Assembly (NCBI GenBank): GCA_934569195.1
Contig: CAKTKB010000074.1
Coordinates: 1-7,025, forward strand
Length of the DNA: 7,025 nucleotides
Source of the DNA: an uncultured Oscillospiraceae bacterium
GTDB lineage: Bacteria > Bacillota > Clostridia > Oscillospirales > Oscillospiraceae
Direction of reading: 5' to 3'
This document shows positions 3,640-7,025 of this stretch, in pieces; the first letter of the stretch is position 1; every line of letters begins with the position of its first letter. The notes below the pieces were generated by a model. It was not told the origin of the DNA and searched no databases. It saw only the letters and a program-made list of their open reading frames with translations. Both the position numbers and the translations under genes were made by a program.

Positions 3640-4729
3640 AAAAGAAATCCCCGACGGCGCGCCCTACTGTTGCTGGTGCGGCAAAAAGCAAGCATCAACC
3701 GAGCAACCCTGCCGTACTCGTGGCAATCGGCAAGGCAGCGCCTACCAGCGTGGTAAAACGTGGACAGCACGATGGACGGAACGGTCTTACATTGACGCGG
3801 ACGGTAAGTTCCACCAGCGGAGGAAAACAAAGGGCGGCTTTTCGTCCAAGAGGGCAGCCTTGCAATATGCAGCTAACCCGCCAAAAGAAGAAAAGCGTAC
3901 CCCGACACTGCGGGAATATTACAACACATACCTGCGCGGTGACTACCTTTCGCTTTCCGCCAACCGTCAAGGCGCGGCAGATAAGGCATTTGAGCGCCTG
4001 GCCGATATAGCTGACTACGAAATTGACACGCTGACAATTATGCAGATACAGGATGTGGTTGATAGCAACGCGAGCACATACTATACACGCAAAGACATGC
4101 AAACCGTTATCTCGCATTGCTACAATTTGGCCATCGCAGAAAAGCAGACGACCGTGAATCTGGCCAAGTATATCAAACTTCCTACGCTAGAAGAAACGCC
4201 GCCAGAACCATTTACGGAATCGGAAATTGTGAAACTGTGGGGTGCTTATCCGTCCGAGCACTTTATCGGCTTTATTCTTACAATGATATACACTGGCATG
4301 ATGCCTGGCGAACTACTAAAACTTAAAAAAGACATGATCGACTTCAACCGGCACGAAATTGTTCGCGGTGGTCTTAAAACGAAAAAGCGAAAAGAAACGC
4401 CTATGGTGTTCCCGGACTTCATGGTCGATGTTCTGCGTGAACTATGCGCGGAAAGCAAATCGCGTGTCGGGAATGTATGCTGTGTGAATAAAGATAACTT
4501 TTACAAACGTTACTACGCTTGCCTCGAACTTGCTGGCGTGCAAAAACTACCGCCTTACTCATGCAGACACACTACAGCAACTGCACTTGCCATGAAAAAC
4601 ATCGACCCATTTACGATCAAGGAAATTATGCGCCACACGAAAATTACGACGACGCAAAAGTACGTCCATCCCAATATGCAGGGCATGGTAGAGGCCGTCA
4701 ATCAGCTTCCAACGAGGCCAGAAAAGTAA
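3620..4729 (+). CDS. int: Tyrosine recombinase / phage integrase with N-terminal zinc ribbon
   Basis: A 369-residue site-specific recombinase. Domains: a zinc ribbon (C3-x2-C6 and C17-x2-C20), a basic AP2-like arm-binding segment (about 36-85, GSAYQRGKTWTARW), a core-binding SAM-like domain (about 95-175) and the catalytic domain (about 195-355). Catalytic residues seen: a beta-hairpin lysine near K253, R316 in SCRHT, H339 in MRHTK and the nucleophile Y348 in TTTQKYVHP. Two are unusual: the first arginine (TG-x-R-x-GE) is M228 (codon 4301-4303), and the His of HxxR is Y313. The domain is otherwise intact, so this may be a clade trait rather than a dead enzyme. The start is the ATG at 3620 (GGAGGG just upstream), overlapping the XRE gene by 20 bp. 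The attP lies directly downstream. Confidence 0.93.
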   Translation: MECIKCKKEIPDGAPYCCWCGKKQASTEQPCRTRGNRQGSAYQRGKTWTARWTERSYIDADGKFHQRRKTKGGFSSKRAALQYAANPPKEEKRTPTLREYYNTYLRGDYLSLSANRQGAADKAFERLADIADYEIDTLTIMQIQDVVDSNASTYYTRKDMQTVISHCYNLAIAEKQTTVNLAKYIKLPTLEETPPEPFTESEIVKLWGAYPSEHFIGFILTMIYTGMMPGELLKLKKDMIDFNRHEIVRGGLKTKKRKETPMVFPDFMVDVLRELCAESKSRVGNVCCVNKDNFYKRYYACLELAGVQKLPPYSCRHTTATALAMKNIDPFTIKEIMRHTKITTTQKYVHPNMQGMVEAVNQLPTRPEK

Positions 4730-4735
4730 TCTTTT

Positions 4736-4756
4736 GTAGGCTGCTTCGTAGGCTAC
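4736..4756. repeat. attP left arm: paired GTAGGCT(A/G)C integrase sites
   Basis: Two 9-bp units, 4736-4744 (GTAGGCTGC) and 4748-4756 (GTAGGCTAC), start 12 bp apart, right after the integrase stop. The same arrangement recurs at 4987-5007. Each unit is nearly palindromic (GTAG-G-CTAC). Repeats flanking a tRNA core and adjacent to int are typical arm-type sites for the N-terminal domain of the integrase. Confidence 0.65.
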
Positions 4757-4798
4757 AAGAGCTATTTTTCCTAGTGTTTTCAATGGGTTTTACACCCC

Positions 4799-4857
4799 TG
4801 CTAAGGGAGTAGGCGTCTAAAAAGCGCGCGAGAGTTCAAATCTCTCCTTCCGCGCCA
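4799..4857 (+). tRNA. 3' fragment of tRNA-Ser(GCU), attP core (not a functional tRNA)
   Basis: From the 3' end: CCA 4855-4857; discriminator G 4854 (as in tRNA-Ser); acceptor CTTCCGC 4847-4853; T-arm GAGAG-TTCAAAT-CTCTC 4830-4846; a long variable arm 4810-4829 (class II tRNA); 3' anticodon stem GGGAG 4805-4809; loop with anticodon GCT 4800-4802. Upstream, the matching 5' acceptor (expected GCGGAAG) and D-arm are absent, and the 5' anticodon stem pairs at only four of five positions. It is therefore the part carried by the phage to restore the host tRNA on integration. Leu is the alternative, but G73 argues for Ser. Confidence 0.65.
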
Positions 4858-4910
4858 AAGTACCGCAAACAGCTTAAATCAATGCTGTTTGCGGTACTTT
4901 TTGCGCTTTT
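4857..4910 (+). terminator. Strong intrinsic terminator, 17-bp perfect stem
   Basis: Arms 4857-4873 and 4884-4900 are perfectly complementary around a 10-nt loop, followed by T5 and, shortly after, a second T5 (4898-4911). It ends the integrase transcript, and the left arm starts in the CCA of the tRNA fragment. In an integrated state it would follow the tRNA end. Confidence 0.8.
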
Positions 4911-4923
4911 TATTGCATTTTAC

Positions 4924-4950
4924 GAACTTTTTTCAAAAATCAAAAAGTTC
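4924..4950. repeat. 9-bp A/T-rich inverted repeat in attP
   Basis: GAACTTTTT (4924-4932) and AAAAAGTTC (4942-4950) are perfect inverted repeats with a 9-bp spacer, between core and right arm. It may be a binding site for an excisionase or a DNA-bending protein; the function is unknown. Confidence 0.4.
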
Positions 4951-4986
4951 TATAAAGTGCCGTATAATGCTGTAAAGTTATATTGC

Positions 4987-5007
4987 GTAGGCTACTCTGT
5001 AGGCTAC
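4987..5007. repeat. attP right arm: paired GTAGGCTAC integrase sites
   Basis: Two exact GTAGGCTAC units (4987-4995, 4999-5007), again 12 bp start to start, and again followed by AA. It matches the left arm at 20 of 24 positions over the whole pair plus flank. It lies about 250 bp from the left pair, on the other side of the tRNA core. Confidence 0.65.
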
Positions 5008-5012
5008 AAATC

Positions 5013-5053
5013 CAAAGAGTCTGTAAGGGGTTCCCCCCCCTGAATTCTCTTTG
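5013..5053 (-). terminator. Possible end structure of the leftward virion operon with a C8/G8 tract
   Basis: CAAAGAG (5013-5019) and CTCTTTG (5047-5053) are 7-bp inverted repeats enclosing GGGG-TT-CCCC and an eight-C run (5033-5040). On the minus strand it directly follows the stop of the last gene (5055). No U-run follows, so termination, if real, is of an unusual type. Confidence 0.3.
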
Positions 5054-5054
5054 T

Positions 5055-5405
5055 TTATATGGATTGAATTTTTCGCATAACAGAATCGTACACTTTTGCA
5101 TTGACCATCGCCAGTGTGTCCATTAACTCATCCACAACCGACCACACACGCGCTGGGGCTTTCCCGGCGACGGCACGCAGGAAATCGCTGTCACCGTAGT
5201 CTCCTATCATCTCGGATGTGACAATGGACGCAGGGGCTGGCGCGGCAGAATATGCACGCGCATAACAGGTGGTATCTCCCCGCGTATCGTCGTGCATTTG
5301 TTTTTGGATAGTATAAAGGTCCGCCAGTTTGGCGTAATTGGAATAGCTGGATTCCTCATATTCCAGCCGTGCTATCTCCTTGCGGATTTCGGCTTTATCC
5401 AGCAT
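5055..5405 (-). CDS. Phage virion-region small protein (unknown function)
   Basis: A 116-residue protein. The N-terminal third is helical and charged (KAEIRKEIARLEYEESSYSN, then KLADLYTIQKQMH). The middle is a Tyr/Ala/Pro-rich linker (ARAYSAAPAPASIV). The C-terminal part is again helical (about 75-115, VVDELMDTLAMVNAKVYDSV). I know this pattern from hypothetical proteins next to structural genes in gut Clostridia phages; no function is established. The ATG at 5405 has AGGAGG 7 nt upstream, overlapping the stop of the gene before it (12-bp gap), so the two are co-transcribed and probably translationally coupled. It is the last gene of the leftward cluster, ending 48 bp from the right attP arm. 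Confidence 0.7.
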   Translation of the reverse strand: MLDKAEIRKEIARLEYEESSYSNYAKLADLYTIQKQMHDDTRGDTTCYARAYSAAPAPASIVTSEMIGDYGDSDFLRAVAGKAPARVWSVVDELMDTLAMVNAKVYDSVMRKIQSI

Positions 5406-5417
5406 TTCTATCCCTCC

Positions 5418-5807
5418 TTATGCCCGGTCGATCTGCTCCATGCAGCGGCGGATCGCTTCACGAGTTTTATCGTCGTCCGTGTCGCGCATCATATCGTCCA
5501 GCTGTTCCCGCATATGCTCACGCGCATCGGTGCGGCTATACCGGCCCATAGAATCACGGCGACGCCCGCGGTAAGAGCTGCCACGTCCATAGGTGCCGCG
5601 CAGATCCGCCGCCCAGTTTCCACCACGGGAATATTCGTCATCACGAGAGTACCCGCCGTCCTCAAATATTTCGATCTTGTAGGTGTTCTTGATGGAGCTG
5701 GTGAGTTTCTGGATGGCATCCAGATCGCCAGCGGACATTTCGCGCTTCTCGGCAATTTCGTCCAGCTCCTTGCAGAGCATTTCCCGAAGGTTTCTCAAAT
5801 CGTACAT
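5418..5807 (-). CDS. Phage virion-region protein with Arg/Gly/Tyr-rich linker
   Basis: A 129-residue protein with a helical N-terminal part (about 1-46, MYDLRNLREMLCKELDEIAE), a low-complexity Arg/Gly/Tyr/Ser linker (about 52-93, with repeated YSR and YGRG units and RRRDSMGRYSR) and a charged C-terminal helix (about 95-128, MREQLDDMMRD). The layout suggests two helical contact regions joined by a flexible, possibly nucleic acid- or capsid-binding arm; this is inference. The start is the ATG at 5807 with GGGAGG just upstream; a GTG at 5825 lies before that site and overlaps the previous stop. The four leftward genes are tightly spaced, as in an operon. Similar proteins occur in gut Clostridia phages, without known function. 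Confidence 0.75.
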   Translation of the reverse strand: MYDLRNLREMLCKELDEIAEKREMSAGDLDAIQKLTSSIKNTYKIEIFEDGGYSRDDEYSRGGNWAADLRGTYGRGSSYRGRRRDSMGRYSRTDAREHMREQLDDMMRDTDDDKTREAIRRCMEQIDRA

Positions 5808-5821
5808 ATTCTTTCCTCCCT

Positions 5822-6244
5822 TCACGATACGCGCTCGACGATCATATTGCTATTTGCAAGGCTGATCGCCTGCATGCTTGTGTTCTTTGCCGCGACAGTC
5901 AGGCAGCAGCCGCGCGGAACTTCTACGAACGCAGAAACGTAGATGTTGAAATAGTTTTCAACATCCGCAGGGGTTACGGTCGCTGTGGCACTGTTCAGAG
6001 GTTCGCCGTTAATGGCAAGCGCTGCAGTGATGGCCCCGACCGTTCCGCCTGTAGGAATGGCGATGTTTGCGCCAAAGGATACGCGGAACTTTGCCTTGCA
6101 CTGCTGTGTAAGCCCGCGCAGCGTAATAAGCCCGCTCCCCTCTCGGTGGACGATACACGGCTTCCCGCAAGCCGCCGTGGAAATCAGCGACACGTTCTGC
6201 CCAGAAGCGACAGTTTGAATCCCGGATGATGTAAATTCAGCCAT
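5822..6244 (-). CDS. Beta-rich phage virion-like protein (head or fibre decoration candidate)
   Basis: A 140-residue protein rich in Val, Ala, Thr and Gly with alternating hydrophobic residues, typical of a compact beta-sandwich. An N-terminal segment (TVASGQNVSLISTAACGKPC) leads to a Gly/Ala strand-rich core (about 50-85) and a C-terminal part with VEVPRGCCLTVAAKN and SNMIVERVS. It resembles jelly-roll decoration or fibre domains of virions by composition and pattern; I cannot name a family. There is no signal peptide, so the protein is cytoplasmic until assembled. The ATG at 6244 has AAGGA 8-9 nt upstream. It is the second gene of the leftward cluster, separated by 122 bp from the first, a gap that contains three hairpins. 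Confidence 0.7.
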   Translation of the reverse strand: MAEFTSSGIQTVASGQNVSLISTAACGKPCIVHREGSGLITLRGLTQQCKAKFRVSFGANIAIPTGGTVGAITAALAINGEPLNSATATVTPADVENYFNIYVSAFVEVPRGCCLTVAAKNTSMQAISLANSNMIVERVS

Positions 6245-6269
6245 AAAATCATTCCTTTCATAAAATATA

Positions 6270-6293
6270 GCGGCGGAGCGATTGCCCCGCCGC
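6270..6293 (-). repeat. GC-rich 7-bp stem-loop between two virion-like genes
   Basis: GCGGCGG (6270-6276) and CCGCCGC (6287-6293) with a 10-nt loop. On the minus strand it is followed by an A/T-rich but not T-only stretch, so it is at best a weak terminator or an attenuator that lowers expression of the genes from 6244 onward relative to the gene before. Confidence 0.4.
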
Positions 6294-6306
6294 GTTGCTT
6301 TCGAGT

Positions 6307-6346
6307 ATCGGCAATGGGGCCGATCATTTTCGTGAGTCCACGAAAA
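6307..6346. repeat. Two adjacent stem-loops (ATCGGC/GCCGAT; TTTTCGTG/CACGAAAA)
   Basis: A 6-bp stem (6307-6312 with 6319-6324) sits next to a perfect 8-bp stem with a 4-nt loop (6327-6334 with 6339-6346). Both are just after the stop of the leftward gene at 6367. The second has T before and A after the stem in both directions, so it is not an intrinsic terminator; it could protect the mRNA 3' end or be a protein site. Confidence 0.4.
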
Positions 6347-6366
6347 AGCTCTACAATGTGGATTGG

Positions 6367-7025
6367 TTACGCGCAGTTGCTGCAGCCGTAGCTATAGCTG
6401 CTGTTGCAGCAATACGGATTTGCAACTACATAGGCCGGGTTCGGACTCGGCCGAAGCGTGGACACAAGATAACTGTTCTGCGCTGCCTGCGACGCTGCCA
6501 ACTGAGCAGCAAACAGTTGCTGGTTCTGTTCGGCAATCTTGGTGTCCTTTGCGGCCAGTTCCTGCGCGGTCAGACGCTGATCGATGCTGCGGAAGCCGCA
6601 GTTCATTGCGTCGATGATGTCGCGGGTAGTGTTCTGCACGGTGTTGCGCGTGTCGCAAGCCTGCGCCGCCATGTCATAACGCACGCCCTGAATCGCTTCG
6701 CGATTCTCGCAGCAGCAGTTCTGTGCCTGCATCTGCATCTGGAACAGCGTCTGCATAAGCGCCGACTGCTGGTTGCAGCGCGCCAATTCCGCCGCCGAGA
6801 AACCGCTTGTGATAGCCTGCGTTACACCTGCGAAACCGTTCAGCATGCCGGTGTTCATTGCATAGAAGCCGTCACAAATGCCATTGTTCACACCATCGAG
6901 TTTGCGCTCGATATTTGCGAAGTCAGACGTCAGCACATAGCCGTCAACAGCGCCATTCCCGCCACGGTTGCCAAAGCCATTGCCGTAGCCGCCCCAGCCG
7001 CAGACAATAATCAGGAAGAGGATTA
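6367..7025 (-). CDS. Phage virion-region protein, N-terminal membrane segment, Cys/Gln-rich (5' end off window)
   Basis: The frame runs from the right edge (first full codon 7023) to TAA at 6369-6367, giving 218 residues without a start. It begins in a hydrophobic segment (ILFLIIVCGW), passes a Gly/Asn linker (GGYGNGFGNRGGNGAV), then a long, mostly helical region with repeated pseudo-units (GVNNGICDGFYAMNTG, LNGFAGVTQAI), a CCC cluster, RYDMAAQACDTRN, and a Gln/Ala coiled coil (about 150-190, KDTKIAEQNQQLFAAQLAAS). The tail is Cys/Ser/Tyr-rich. This arrangement is familiar from gut Clostridia phage genomes as a structural-region protein of unknown function. A GTG at 6936 is an internal codon, not the start. 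Confidence 0.75.
   Translation of the reverse strand, partial: ILFLIIVCGWGGYGNGFGNRGGNGAVDGYVLTSDFANIERKLDGVNNGICDGFYAMNTGMLNGFAGVTQAITSGFSAAELARCNQQSALMQTLFQMQMQAQNCCCENREAIQGVRYDMAAQACDTRNTVQNTTRDIIDAMNCGFRSIDQRLTAQELAAKDTKIAEQNQQLFAAQLAASQAAQNSYLVSTLRPSPNPAYVVANPYCCNSSYSYGCSNCA

Larger units (their letters stand above)
4736..5007. other. attP: Intact attP region (arm - tRNA core - arm)
   Basis: The stretch without genes between the integrase and the virion-like genes holds, in order: a pair of arm repeats, the 3' part of a tRNA-Ser gene as crossover core, a long terminator hairpin, an A/T-rich inverted repeat, and a second pair of arm repeats. Arm sites on both sides of the core are expected only in attP, because integration moves one arm to each prophage end. 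This implies a circular or free phage form, or a circularised assembly. The crossover is probably in the T-arm (4830-4846), where GAGAG and CTCTC flank a 7-base spacer. Confidence 0.6.

Noticed and set aside
3414..4010. 198-residue rightward frame overlapping the XRE and integrase genes
   Set aside because: Shifted-frame shadow of two clear genes; basic, low-pattern protein.
4768..4857. Complete tRNA gene ending at 4857
   Set aside because: The 5' acceptor strand complementary to CTTCCGC and a D-arm are missing upstream, so only the 3' part is present.
4963..4968. TATAAT within attP as promoter
   Set aside because: No matching -35 and no rightward gene beyond it; the virion-like genes are on the other strand.
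4736..5007. CRISPR-like repeats
   Set aside because: Only four 9-bp units in two pairs, near-palindromic and placed around a tRNA core; no array and no cas genes.
5292..5942. 216-residue rightward frame over the virion-like genes
   Set aside because: Antisense to three genes with good ribosome binding sites; a composition effect of the opposite strand.

Overview
The window looks like the integration/regulation end of a temperate phage (or phage-like element) from a gut-type Clostridia host, probably Oscillospiraceae/Lachnospiraceae. The basis is moderate GC, strong AGGAGG-type ribosome binding sites, a Firmicutes-type LexA box, a zinc-ribbon tyrosine integrase, and a set of Tyr/Gly/Cys-rich small proteins of the kind seen in gut Clostridia phages. 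The host assignment is inference; no host marker gene is present.

Layout. 1-440: the end of a small rightward membrane protein gene and a leftward Cro-like XRE regulator, perhaps with a 32-residue membrane peptide behind it. 440-1036: a regulatory region with two copies of an ACTAAGTT/AACTTAGT operator. One lies on a rightward promoter (478-505), the other on a perfect-consensus leftward promoter (983-955); between them are a small membrane protein gene and an overlapping antisense ORF. 1037-2209: a CI-like XRE regulator and a DUF3800 protein in one rightward operon. 2208-2811: a self-contained leftward unit with a LexA-box promoter, two small unknown genes and a terminator. 2812-3063: a terminator and a possible operator. 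3064-4729: a membrane-anchored XRE regulator overlapping a tyrosine integrase gene. 4730-5054: an apparent intact attP, in which the 3' part of a tRNA-Ser(GCU) gene is flanked on both sides by paired GTAGGCTAC arm-type repeats, with a 17-bp terminator hairpin next to the CCA. 5055-7025: four leftward phage virion-like genes, the last running off the right edge.

How it may work together. The XRE regulator at 1037-1396 is the likely lysogeny repressor. The shared operators could let one repressor control both facing promoters. DNA damage would relieve LexA at the 2789-2800 box and express two small proteins; one has a C-terminal helix resembling the repressor's own C-terminus, so an antirepressor role is conceivable. 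The integrase, coupled to a membrane-bound regulator, acts at the adjacent attP. Arm-type repeats on both sides of the tRNA fragment suggest the sequence represents the circular or free form, so the right-hand genes would belong to the same phage.

Most notable: the LexA-box operon, the complete attP, an integrase lacking the usual first catalytic arginine and the His of HxxR, and the two-operator switch with facing promoters.
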